A stretch of DNA of 64,000 nt, taken from assembly GCA_002356635.1 (NCBI GenBank), contig CP023454.1, positions 2,154,501 to 2,218,500 of the forward strand, in the 5' to 3' direction. Below the pieces are notes generated by a model. The model had not been told where the DNA came from, did not search any database, and was given only the letters and a program-made list of their open reading frames with translations. Both the position numbers and the translations under genes were made by a program. Position 1 is the first letter of the stretch; each line of letters starts with the position of its first letter. Origin of the DNA: Rhodobacteraceae bacterium QY30. GTDB lineage: Bacteria > Pseudomonadota > Alphaproteobacteria > Rhodobacterales > Rhodobacteraceae. Positions 50,603-59,322 of the stretch are shown piece after piece.

Positions 50603-51268
50603 TTATTGCGCGCCCAGCCGCTCACGAAGGAAGGAAAGCGCCACCGACAGCCCGTCCGGGGCGATGCCGTGGCCGGTGCCTTTCATGACATGGCCGAAGA
50701 CTTCAAACCCCGCCTTCACCAGCGCATCGCCTGCCTTGCCCATGTCCTCGAACGGCACCATCGGATCGGCATCGCCATGAATGAGCAGAACCGGCGGTTT
50801 CACGCGCGCCTCGGCCGCCAGACGTTCCGGGCGCAGGAGCCGACCCGAAAAGCCGATCACACCGGCGATGGCCGTGTCCCGGCGGGGCGCGACGTGCAGC
50901 GACATCATGGTGCCCTGGGAAAAACCCAGCAGGACCAGCCGATCCGGCGTCAGCCCTTCGTCGGCCAGGCGGGCGTCGATGAAGGCATTGATGTCCTCGA
51001 CCGATTTCTCCATCGCCGCATCCGCCGCGGCCTGAGACGATCCGTCCAGCCAGGGGACCGGAAACCACTGCCGCCCGAACGGATTGTTCAGGCAGGGTTC
51101 GGCCGCGTCCGGCGCGACGAAAGCGGTGTCGGGCAGATGCGGCCCCAAGGGATCGGCCAGCCCCAGAAGGTCAGCCCCGTCGGCACCATAGCCGTGCAGC
51201 AGGATGACCAGAGAGCCGGTCTTGCCCGAATGCGCCGCCTTGCGCCCAAACTTCAGTTCCCGTGTCAT
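50603..51268 (-). CDS. Phospholipase/carboxylesterase-type alpha/beta hydrolase
   Basis: 221 residues. The nucleophile is Ser in LLGFSQGTMMSL, the acid Asp in LIHGDADPMVPF and the base His in GTGHGIAPDG. VILLHGYGADGADLLGLA forms the oxyanion side. Family members hydrolyse short acyl esters. The start at 51268 overlaps the glycosylase stop (ATGA), so the two form an operon. Confidence 0.9.
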   Translation of the reverse strand: MTRELKFGRKAAHSGKTGSLVILLHGYGADGADLLGLADPLGPHLPDTAFVAPDAAEPCLNNPFGRQWFPVPWLDGSSQAAADAAMEKSVEDINAFIDARLADEGLTPDRLVLLGFSQGTMMSLHVAPRRDTAIAGVIGFSGRLLRPERLAAEARVKPPVLLIHGDADPMVPFEDMGKAGDALVKAGFEVFGHVMKGTGHGIAPDGLSVALSFLRERLGAQ

Positions 51269-51894
51269 CCGATCCCCTCGCGCGATGTGACACGACGGTA
51301 GTAGGCCCAGAGCGCGCGGGCCGCAACCGCCCTCCAGGGCGACCATGCCGCGGAAATCTGGCGCAGCGCGCGTTCGTTCGGGCGGGCCGGCAGGTCCAGC
51401 AGGTGTCGCGCCGCCTCTTGCAGCGCCAGATCGCCGGGGGCAAAGACGTCGGCCCGGCCCAGGGCAAACATCGCATAGATTTCGGCCGTCCAGGGACCGA
51501 TGCCAGGCTGCGCCGTCAGTGTGACGATCACCTGATCGCTGGACATCTGCCGAAGCCGGGCGAAGTCCAGGTCGCTGCGGGCCAGGGCCAGGGTGTAGCG
51601 GATCTTCTGCCGTGACAGGCCGCAGCGGCGCAGCCGCTCCTCGTCGGCGGCGGCCAGCGCGGCGCGGTCGGTCAGTCCCGCCTCGTCCAGCCGCGCCATG
51701 ATCGCCCGGGCCGACGCGACCGAAACCTGCTGGCCGATGATCGCATCGAGGAGCGCACCGAACCCGTCCGGCCGCAGGCGCAGCGGCAAATCCCCGTCCA
51801 GCGCCGGCAGCAGCCGCGGATCGGCCCGGCCCAGCCAGGCCGCGCCTTCGGCCAGGCAGGCTGGCCCGAGGATGATCCGTTCGCCTTGGGTCAT
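51265..51894 (-). CDS. DNA-3-methyladenine glycosylase, HhH-GPD (AlkA-like)
   Basis: 209 residues. The catalytic domain shows ALLDAIIGQQVSVASARAIM, the helix-hairpin-helix LTAQPGIGPWTAEIYAMFALG, and the catalytic Asp in FAPGDLALQEA. It excises alkylated purines. There is no N-terminal AlkA domain. The second of two close ATGs (51894) is preferred because AAGGGG lies seven bases before it and only one base before the first (51900). Confidence 0.9.
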   Translation of the reverse strand: MTQGERIILGPACLAEGAAWLGRADPRLLPALDGDLPLRLRPDGFGALLDAIIGQQVSVASARAIMARLDEAGLTDRAALAAADEERLRRCGLSRQKIRYTLALARSDLDFARLRQMSSDQVIVTLTAQPGIGPWTAEIYAMFALGRADVFAPGDLALQEAARHLLDLPARPNERALRQISAAWSPWRAVAARALWAYYRRVTSREGIG

Positions 51895-51979
51895 GTTCAT
51901 GCCCCTTGATACCGCACGGCGCTGGTCTTTACACCCTGTCCCAGCGACAGAGTTTCGGGGACGGCGCGAGGGGGCAGGA

Positions 51980-52450
51980 ATGAGCAAGAGCTTGAAGCGG
52001 GTCGAAGCGGCGCTGGTCGAAGCGGGTCTGACGCCCGACATCCGCGAGATGCAGGCGTCAACCCGAACGGCGGCGGATGCGGCGGCGGCGGTGGGCTGCG
52101 GCGTCGACCAGATCGTGAAGTCGATCATCTTTCGCGGCGAAGTGACCGGGCATGTCGTCCTGTTCCTGACGGCGGGCGGCAACCGCGTCGATGATGCCAA
52201 GGCCAGTGCGGTGGCCGGGCAACCGCTGGGAAAGGCAGACGCCGATCTGATCCGCGCCGAAACCGGCTTTGCCATCGGGGGGGTGTCGCCGGTGGGCCAC
52301 CTTGCGCCCGTGACCGCCTACCTTGACCCGCGTGTGCTGGGGTTCGACACGGTCTGGGCGGCCGCGGGAACGCCGCGGCATGTCTTCGCCATTGCCCCCG
52401 CCGACCTTCTGCGCCTGACCGGAGCCAGGGTGGCGGATTTCGTCGGCTGA
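51980..52450 (+). CDS. YbaK/EbsC-type aminoacyl-tRNA deacylase-like protein
   Basis: 156 residues. The fold removes mischarged amino acids from tRNA (Cys-tRNA-Pro, or Ala/Ser types). The conserved lysine is in DQIVKSIIFRG and the GGVSPVGHLAPV loop is present. Exact substrate not readable. It diverges from the glycosylase gene and converges on the acetyltransferase gene with 22 bases between. Confidence 0.88.
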   Translation: MSKSLKRVEAALVEAGLTPDIREMQASTRTAADAAAAVGCGVDQIVKSIIFRGEVTGHVVLFLTAGGNRVDDAKASAVAGQPLGKADADLIRAETGFAIGGVSPVGHLAPVTAYLDPRVLGFDTVWAAAGTPRHVFAIAPADLLRLTGARVADFVG

Positions 52451-52472
52451 CCCTGCGCGGGGCCATCCCCTT

Positions 52473-53216
52473 TCAGTCCAGCGCGGAAAGCCAGCCGGCC
52501 ACCAGGTCTTCGGGATAGCCGCGGTGAAAGTGTTTCCGCCAGGGATAGGCCGCCCGGCCCGAGCCGTCCTGAAGCTTGATCTTGCCGACCTCGCCGCGGT
52601 CGCTGGCTGGACTGCCGGTGACAATCCGTCCGTCGCCGACGTCGCGCGTCACGACGCTGCCTGCGCCGATCAGCGCGTCCTCACCGATGGTGACACCGGG
52701 AAGGACCGTGGACATCGTGGCGATGGCGGCGAATTTCCGCACCCGGATGCCCTGGACCACCGCGCTGGGGGGATGGGGGTCGTTCGTGAAGACGACGAAG
52801 GGAAACACCCAGACGAAGTCGTCGATCTGTGTCTGCTGCCCCACATGGACGTTGCTGTGGAAGCGGACATGGGTGCCGATGCGGCAATGGCCCTGGATAT
52901 CGCCCAGTGTCCCGATCTGAAACCCGTCTCCGGCCTGGGTTCTTTCGCGGACGGTGACTCGGTGTCCGGTGACCAGTCCCGCCCCGAAGACCGAGCTTTC
53001 GTAGAACACGCTGTGCGACCGGATGGTCGACCCCGCCCCGATGCGAAGCGGCGAACCGTCGCCAAGGGCCGTGGAAATGCCCAGTTCGCAATGGCTTCCG
53101 ATGACGGTCCCGGCCTCGATCACCACGTTGTCATGAATGACCGTGAAGGGCCCCACGACGACCGATGGATCCAGCCTTGCGTTCTCGTGCACCAGTGCCG
53201 TCGGATGAACGTTCAT
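52473..53216 (-). CDS. Left-handed beta-helix acetyltransferase (WbbJ/WlbB-like)
   Basis: 247 residues of hexapeptide repeats ([LIV]-G-x4), e.g. NVVIEAGTVIGSHCELG and the VLPGVTIGEDALIGAGSVVTRDV segment. The catalytic-type His is in RFHSNVHVGQQTQI. Relatives acetylate amino sugars of surface polysaccharide, which could link it to the DegT-type gene elsewhere in the window, but the two are 30 kb apart. Confidence 0.85.
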   Translation of the reverse strand: MNVHPTALVHENARLDPSVVVGPFTVIHDNVVIEAGTVIGSHCELGISTALGDGSPLRIGAGSTIRSHSVFYESSVFGAGLVTGHRVTVRERTQAGDGFQIGTLGDIQGHCRIGTHVRFHSNVHVGQQTQIDDFVWVFPFVVFTNDPHPPSAVVQGIRVRKFAAIATMSTVLPGVTIGEDALIGAGSVVTRDVGDGRIVTGSPASDRGEVGKIKLQDGSGRAAYPWRKHFHRGYPEDLVAGWLSALD

Positions 53217-53358
53217 CTTCCTACACGTCCTGAATTTGGCGAAAGTTCCGGGCCGCTGCTTCCCGCCCGCTGCGGCTGCATTTCAGGGTAGCCGTCAGAG
53301 GTGTGGGGGACAAGGGCGGTCTGACCTCGCAGACTGGCGAACCGCCCTTCGGCAAAAA

Positions 53359-53434
53359 TGTAAAAATCTTTCACATCGCCTCTTGAACGGCAGCCCGGCG
53401 CGTCCGATTTCTTGCGATGTGAAAAGCATTCACA
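53359..53434. promoter_or_regulatory. Two dyad operators upstream of the DUF2852 gene
   Basis: TGTAAA-N5-TTCACA at 53359-53375 and TGTGAA-N5-TTCACA at 53418-53434, centres 59 bases apart. In addition 11 bases of the first (TTTCACATCGC, 53369-53379) are exactly complementary to 53414-53424. The second ends 27 bases before the ATG, so a bound protein there would block transcription or translation. I do not recognise the regulator. Confidence 0.55.
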
Positions 53435-53461
53435 TGCGGGTCCACGAACGGAGGGTTCTCG

Positions 53462-53896
53462 ATGACCGCTATCACTGCCTGGCCCGGTCGGGCCGAAACC
53501 TGGCTGGACGAACGTGGCAAGGGCGCATGGATCGTCGCCATGATCCTGGGCTTCGTCCTGTTCTGGCCGATTGGCCTCGCTCTTCTGGCCTACATGATCT
53601 GGAGCAAGCGCATGTTCAAATCCGGCTGTTCGCACCGCCGCCACGCGGCCTTTTCCACCCGCCACGCCTTCCGGTCCTCGGGCAACTCGGCCTTCGACGC
53701 CTACAAGGCCGACACTCTGGACCGGCTGGAGCGGGAACAGGCCGAGTTCGAAGCCTTTCTGAAGCGTCTGCGCGAAGCGAAGGACAAGGCCGAGTTCGAC
53801 GACTACATGGCCGAACGTGCGCGGGCAGCGCAGGCAGGTGCCTCGGGCCTGCAAGGACGCGAACCCGGCAACGACAGCCCGCGCGGCAGCTACTGA
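53462..53896 (+). CDS. DUF2852 family protein
   Basis: 144 residues. One membrane helix at about 23-43 (WIVAMILGFVLFWPIGLALLAYMIW), followed by a basic loop (FKSGCSHRRH) and a long acidic/basic helix (about 78-120, DRLEREQAEFEAFLKRLREAKDKAEFD) that may form a coiled coil. The family is common in Alphaproteobacteria and unexplained. GGAGG lies seven bases upstream. The promoter has two dyads, suggesting regulated, perhaps stress-related, expression. Confidence 0.88.
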   Translation: MTAITAWPGRAETWLDERGKGAWIVAMILGFVLFWPIGLALLAYMIWSKRMFKSGCSHRRHAAFSTRHAFRSSGNSAFDAYKADTLDRLEREQAEFEAFLKRLREAKDKAEFDDYMAERARAAQAGASGLQGREPGNDSPRGSY

Positions 53897-53936
53897 CCGC
53901 CGTCGCGCCTGGCCGCCGCAGACCGATGCAAAGCAG

Positions 53937-53966
53937 CCCGGCCCCCAAAAGGGCCGGGTCATTTTC
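53937..53966 (+). terminator. Intrinsic terminator of the DUF2852 gene
   Basis: CCCGGCCC (53937-53944) and GGGCCGGG (53951-53958), loop CCAAAA, followed by TCATTTTC, 40 bases after the stop. Confidence 0.75.
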
Positions 53967-54098
53967 TGCCGGTCGAAGCGCACCGTTCGCAGGCGCCGGG
54001 GGAACGTCGTAGTTTTCCTTGGCGTTGTCTGTGACGAAACGCTAACATCGCAGTGATACGCGCCTTTCCAGCCCTCAGACCGCAGATCCGAAAGCCCC

Positions 54099-54992
54099 AT
54101 GCGACACTCCCTTCCCGTTGCGCCGCAGTTCTACGTGACCGCTCCGCAGCCCTGCCCTTATCTTGAGGGCCGGTCCGAACGGAAGCTGTTCACCGCGCTG
54201 CAGGGCGAAAATGCCGAACGGCTGAATGACACGCTGTCGAAACAGGGCTTCCGCCGGTCGCAGAACGTGCTTTACCGCCCCTCGTGTTCGGACTGTTCGG
54301 CCTGCATGTCGGCGCGGATCCGCGTGGCGGATTTCAAGCCGAACAAGGCCCAGCGCCGGGCGTTGAAGCGCAACAGCCACCTGCAACGCGAAGCGACAAG
54401 TCCCTGGGCCACCGAAGACCAGTACGCGCTGTTCCGCCGCTATCTGGACAGCCGCCATTCGGACGGCGGGATGTCGGACATGGACATCTTCGAATTCGCC
54501 GCCATGATCGAGGAAACGCCGATCCGCACCCGGGTCATCGAATACACACGCGCGCCCGAGATCACGCATGACCGCCGTCCGCTGGTGGGCGTCTGCCTGA
54601 CCGATGTGCTGGACGACGGGCTGTCGCTGGTCTACAGCTTCTACGAGCCCGACCTTGAGCAAAGCAGCCTCGGCACCTTCATCATCCTCGACCACGTCGA
54701 GATCGCACGAAGGGCGGGTCTGCCCTACGTCTATCTGGGGTACTGGGTGCCCGGCAGCCGCAAGATGGACTACAAGGCCCGCTTCGGCGCACTGGAAATC
54801 TACAAGGGCGGCCGGTGGATCGACATTGGCGACCCCGACAGCCATTCGGGGGAATCGCACCCGCTTTCGATCGATCCGATTGCCGAACAGGTGGCCCGCA
54901 TCGCCCTGCCTGATGAACGCGCGGACAGGCGCGAGCAGCCCGCCGCGCCCAGTGCCGTTGCTCCGCGTCCGCTGGAACCCCGGCAGGACTGA
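54099..54992 (+). CDS. bpt: Aspartate/glutamate leucyltransferase
   Basis: Transfers Leu from tRNA to proteins with N-terminal Asp or Glu, marking them for ClpAP through the N-degron pathway. 297 residues. Characteristic motifs: [18 protein letters not shown], the Cys cluster [28 protein letters not shown], and [20 protein letters not shown]. The C-terminal 30 residues are unconserved. The single gene has its own upstream region of 130 bases after the DUF2852 terminator. Confidence 0.95.
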   Translation: MRHSLPVAPQFYVTAPQPCPYLEGRSERKLFTALQGENAERLNDTLSKQGFRRSQNVLYRPSCSDCSACMSARIRVADFKPNKAQRRALKRNSHLQREATSPWATEDQYALFRRYLDSRHSDGGMSDMDIFEFAAMIEETPIRTRVIEYTRAPEITHDRRPLVGVCLTDVLDDGLSLVYSFYEPDLEQSSLGTFIILDHVEIARRAGLPYVYLGYWVPGSRKMDYKARFGALEIYKGGRWIDIGDPDSHSGESHPLSIDPIAEQVARIALPDERADRREQPAAPSAVAPRPLEPRQD

Positions 54993-55037
54993 CGCGCCGC
55001 CCCATCGCGACGTAGCGGCAGGAAGGCGCCGCGGCGA

Positions 55038-55067
55038 TTGACCGCAGCGGCATCGGCACCCTACAAA
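55038..55067 (+). promoter_or_regulatory. Candidate promoter of dctQM
   Basis: TTGACC (55038-55043), 18 bases, TACAAA (55062-55067). It would start transcription about 55 bases before the dctQ ATG. Confidence 0.45.
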
Positions 55068-55127
55068 AACGACAGCAGATGCAACAGAAGCGGCTTTCCA
55101 GAGCCGCCGGATGCGGGGGGAGATGCG

Positions 55128-55721
55128 ATGGAAGGACTGCTGTCCGTCTCGCGCGGGATCGACCGTGTGACAGAGATGATCGGCAAGGCTGTCGGTTGGG
55201 CGATCTTCGCGGCGATCCTCATCAGTGCCGGCAATGCCACGGTGCGCAAAATCTTCAACTATTCCTCGAACAGCCTGCTGGAACTGCAGTGGTACCTGTT
55301 CGGTGCCGCTTTCCTGCTGGCCGCTGCCTATACGCTGAAGCAGAACGAACACATCCGCATCGACATCCTTTACGGCGCGCTCAGCCGGCGGGCCCAGCAC
55401 TGGATCGACCTGATCGGCCACGTGTTCTTCCTGCTGCCCTTCGTCACGATGATGACCTGGATGCTGTTTCCCTATGTCCGCCGGTCCTTCCTGACGGGCG
55501 AGATGTCCTCCAGCGCCGGCGGCCTGATGATCTGGCCGGCCAAGTCGCTGTTGCTGGCGGGGTTCTTCCTGCTGTTTCTGCAAGCCATTTCCGAGATCAT
55601 CAAGAAGATCGCCGTGATGCGGGGGATCATCGAGGATCCGAACCCCTTCGTCTCGGCCCATGAGGCGGCACTCCTTGAAGGCGAGGGTCTGGCCGAAACC
55701 GTTTCGGAGACGCGCAAATGA
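55128..55721 (+). CDS. dctQ: TRAP transporter small permease
   Basis: 197 residues with four membrane helices. ISAGNATVRKIF and LELQWYLFGAAFLLAAAYTLKQNEHIRID are typical of DctQ. The start at 55128 has GGGGGAG about five bases upstream; the frame is open 30 codons further but overlaps the promoter. The last codons overlap dctM (ATGA). Confidence 0.92.
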   Translation: MEGLLSVSRGIDRVTEMIGKAVGWAIFAAILISAGNATVRKIFNYSSNSLLELQWYLFGAAFLLAAAYTLKQNEHIRIDILYGALSRRAQHWIDLIGHVFFLLPFVTMMTWMLFPYVRRSFLTGEMSSSAGGLMIWPAKSLLLAGFFLLFLQAISEIIKKIAVMRGIIEDPNPFVSAHEAALLEGEGLAETVSETRK

Positions 55722-57568
55722 TCGAGTTCATCGCGCAGAACCTTGCGCCGGTCATGTTCGTGTCGCTGATCGCCTTCCTGCTTCTGGGCTATCCGGTGGC
55801 CTTTTCGCTGGCGGCAAACGGCCTTGTGTTCTTCGTCATCGGGGTCTGGCTCAGCCCGTGGTCGGGCGGCGCGATCAACCTGGGCTGGAACCTGCTGGGC
55901 ACGATGCCCGACAGGACCTGGGGGATCTTGTCGAACGAGACCTTGCTGGCCATTCCCTTCTTCACCTTCATGGGGATCGTCCTGGAACGGTCGGGCATGG
56001 CCGAGGATCTGCTGGACACCATCGGCCAGCTGTTCGGGCCGATCCGCGGCGGGTTGGCCTATGCCGTCATCATCGTCGGCGCGCTGCTGGCGGCGACGAC
56101 GGGGGTGGTGGCGGCAAGCGTCATCGCGATGGGCCTCATCTCGTTGCCGATCATGCTGCGCTACGGTTATGACCGGCGGATCGCCTCGGGCGTGATCGCG
56201 GCCAGCGGGACACTGGCCCAGATCATCCCGCCCAGCCTGGTTCTGATCGTGCTGGCCGACCAGCTGGGCCGGTCGGTGGGCGACATGTACGCCGGCGCGA
56301 TGATCCCCGGCCTGGTGCTGACCGGGCTTTACATGATCTATGTCTTCGTGATGTCGATCCTGCGGCCGGCCAGCATGCCCGCCCTTCCGAAAGAGGCGCG
56401 GACCCTGGGGCCGGGGATCGCGTCGCTTCTTGTCGCGCTGGTGGTCCTGGCGGGTGTCACCTACGCCGCCTACCGCTGGTTCGAGCCGACGCAGGGAAAG
56501 AACGCCGACATCATCGCCACAGCGATCGGCGTGATCGTCATCTACGTCCTGGCGCTTCTGGACCGGGGACTGAAGATCGGCGCCATGTCGCGGCTGGCGC
56601 AGCAGGTGATCATCGTGTTGATCCCGCCGCTGGCCCTGATCTTCCTGGTGCTGGGCACGATCTTCCTGGGCATCGCCACCCCCACCGAGGGCGGTGCCAT
56701 GGGCGCGGTCGGCGCGATGTTGCTGGCGGCACTGAAGGGGCGGCTGTCGATGTCGGTCATCCAGCAGGCGCTGACCTCGACCACGCGCCTGTCGGCCTTC
56801 GTCATGTTCATCCTGATCGGCGCGCGGGTCTTTTCGCTGACATTCTACGGCGTCAACGGCCAGATCTGGGTCGAACACCTGCTGACCTCGCTTCCGGGCG
56901 GCGAACTCGGCTTCCTGATCTTCGTTTCGGTGCTGGTGTTCTTCCTGGCCTTTTTCCTGGATTTCTTCGAACTGGCCTTCATCATCGTGCCCTTGCTGGT
57001 GCCGCCCGCGCAGGCGCTGGGGATCGACCTGATCTGGTTCGGCGTGATCCTGGGGGTGAACATGCAGACCTCTTTCATGCACCCGCCTTTCGGCTTTGCG
57101 CTGTTCTTCCTGCGTTCGGTCGCACCGAAGGCACGCTATCTGGACCGGGTAACGGGGCAGCAGATCGCACCGGTGACAACAGGCCAGATCTACTGGGGCG
57201 CGGTGCCCTTCGTGGTGATCCAGGTCGTGATGATCGCGGTCGTCATCGCCTTCCCCAGCCTGGTGATGCATTACAAGGGACCGGAAGTCGACACATCGAA
57301 CATCAAGATCCAGGTGCCGGGCGGGGCCGGAATGTCGCTGGATGGCGGCATGAGCCTTGGCGGCGCGCCGATCCTGAACGGCGCCCCCAGCCTGGGCGCC
57401 CCTGCGGCCACGGCCCCTGCCCCCGCGGCACCGGCCGGGACGGAAACCGCCCCTGCGGCGCCCGCGACGGGCAGCGGTCAGGCCCCGGGCGGATCGGGCG
57501 GCCTGTCGCTGGGCGGACCGCCGCCTTCGCTGGGCGGAAGCGCACCGGCCGTCACCACGGCACCCTGA
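55718..57568 (+). CDS. dctM: TRAP transporter large permease with low-complexity tail
   Basis: 616 residues. About 12 or more membrane helices in the first ~520 residues; FFTFMGIVLERSGMAEDLL, ASGTLAQIIPPSLVLIVLADQLG and LGVNMQTSFMHPPFGFALFFLR are DctM hallmarks. It is the long-insert type seen with TakP-like systems. Residues ~525-616 are an extra Gly/Ala/Pro-rich tail with recurring SLGG/SLGAP units and no predicted helix; it would lie outside the membrane. Takes up solute with Na or proton gradient. Confidence 0.93.
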   Translation: MIEFIAQNLAPVMFVSLIAFLLLGYPVAFSLAANGLVFFVIGVWLSPWSGGAINLGWNLLGTMPDRTWGILSNETLLAIPFFTFMGIVLERSGMAEDLLDTIGQLFGPIRGGLAYAVIIVGALLAATTGVVAASVIAMGLISLPIMLRYGYDRRIASGVIAASGTLAQIIPPSLVLIVLADQLGRSVGDMYAGAMIPGLVLTGLYMIYVFVMSILRPASMPALPKEARTLGPGIASLLVALVVLAGVTYAAYRWFEPTQGKNADIIATAIGVIVIYVLALLDRGLKIGAMSRLAQQVIIVLIPPLALIFLVLGTIFLGIATPTEGGAMGAVGAMLLAALKGRLSMSVIQQALTSTTRLSAFVMFILIGARVFSLTFYGVNGQIWVEHLLTSLPGGELGFLIFVSVLVFFLAFFLDFFELAFIIVPLLVPPAQALGIDLIWFGVILGVNMQTSFMHPPFGFALFFLRSVAPKARYLDRVTGQQIAPVTTGQIYWGAVPFVVIQVVMIAVVIAFPSLVMHYKGPEVDTSNIKIQVPGGAGMSLDGGMSLGGAPILNGAPSLGAPAATAPAPAAPAGTETAPAAPATGSGQAPGGSGGLSLGGPPPSLGGSAPAVTTAP

Positions 57569-57603
57569 GCCGGCCGGGAACCGCATCCCGGGCCCCGAAA
57601 CAA

Positions 57604-57635
57604 GAAAGGGCGGCACCATCCCGGGCCGCCCTTTC
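57604..57635. terminator. Two-way terminator between dctM and dctP
   Basis: Perfect 11-base inverted repeat GAAAGGGCGGC (57604-57614) and GCCGCCCTTTC (57625-57635); the A/T ends of the arms serve as T-runs in both directions. Confidence 0.8.
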
Positions 57636-57710
57636 ATCTTTTCCTGTTGCCTTCAGCCGCAAACGCCTGGCGCAGATTTTACGGACAGGCCGGGACTTTG
57701 GACCCCGGCA

Positions 57711-59120
<1,410 letters not shown>

Positions 59121-59149
59121 TTGACGCCCCTACGGGGCCGTCTTATGGT
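59121..59149 (+). promoter_or_regulatory. Sigma-70-type promoter of the ilvBN attenuator operon
   Basis: TTGACG (59121-59126), exactly 17 bases, TATGGT (59144-59149). The start point near 59156 gives a leader of about 165 bases before ilvB that contains the leader peptide and terminator. Confidence 0.6.
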
Positions 59150-59177
59150 CCGCCGCACAGCAGCAAGGGGCCGAAGG

Positions 59178-59225
59178 ATGGCAAGGCTTGTTATTCTTGT
59201 AGGGACAGCGCGCATGGGCCGGTGA
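59178..59225 (+). CDS. ilvBN leader peptide (15 residues)
   Basis: Reads MARLVILVGTARMGR then TGA. Five consecutive branched-chain codons (Leu-Val-Ile-Leu-Val, 59187-59201) are the classic stall signal of ilv attenuators. AAGGGG lies seven bases before the ATG. A strong intrinsic terminator starts 25 bases after the stop codon and ilvB follows. Such leader peptides are established for ilv operons in enteric bacteria and have been described for other proteobacteria. Confidence 0.85.
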   Translation: MARLVILVGTARMGR

Positions 59226-59278
59226 CGGTAGACCATTGTGGTTCCCATGCGCCCCCGATGATCCATCGGGGGCTTTTT
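59210..59278 (+). promoter_or_regulatory. Transcription attenuator upstream of ilvB
   Basis: Terminator: GCCCCCGATG (59251-59260), loop ATC, CATCGGGGGC (59264-59273), then TTTTT (59274-59278). An upstream hairpin GCGCATGGG (59210-59218) / CCCATGCGC (59244-59252) overlaps the terminator stem by two bases and covers the end of the leader ORF. A partial alternative pairing of 59234-59241 with 59253-59260 is the likelier antiterminator. Which fold forms would depend on ribosome stalling at the Leu-Val-Ile-Leu-Val codons. Confidence 0.8.
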
Positions 59279-59322
59279 GTTGGTCGAGGGGCGATGGCCC
59301 GAACGTGGATGATGGAGAACGG

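Noticed and set aside
53359-53375. PpsR/CrtJ site (TGT-N12-ACA)
   Set aside because: Spacing is N11 in both copies and no photosynthesis genes are in the window.
55472-57637. 721-codon minus-strand frame
   Set aside because: Antisense to dctQM, with His/Asp/Arg-rich shadow composition.
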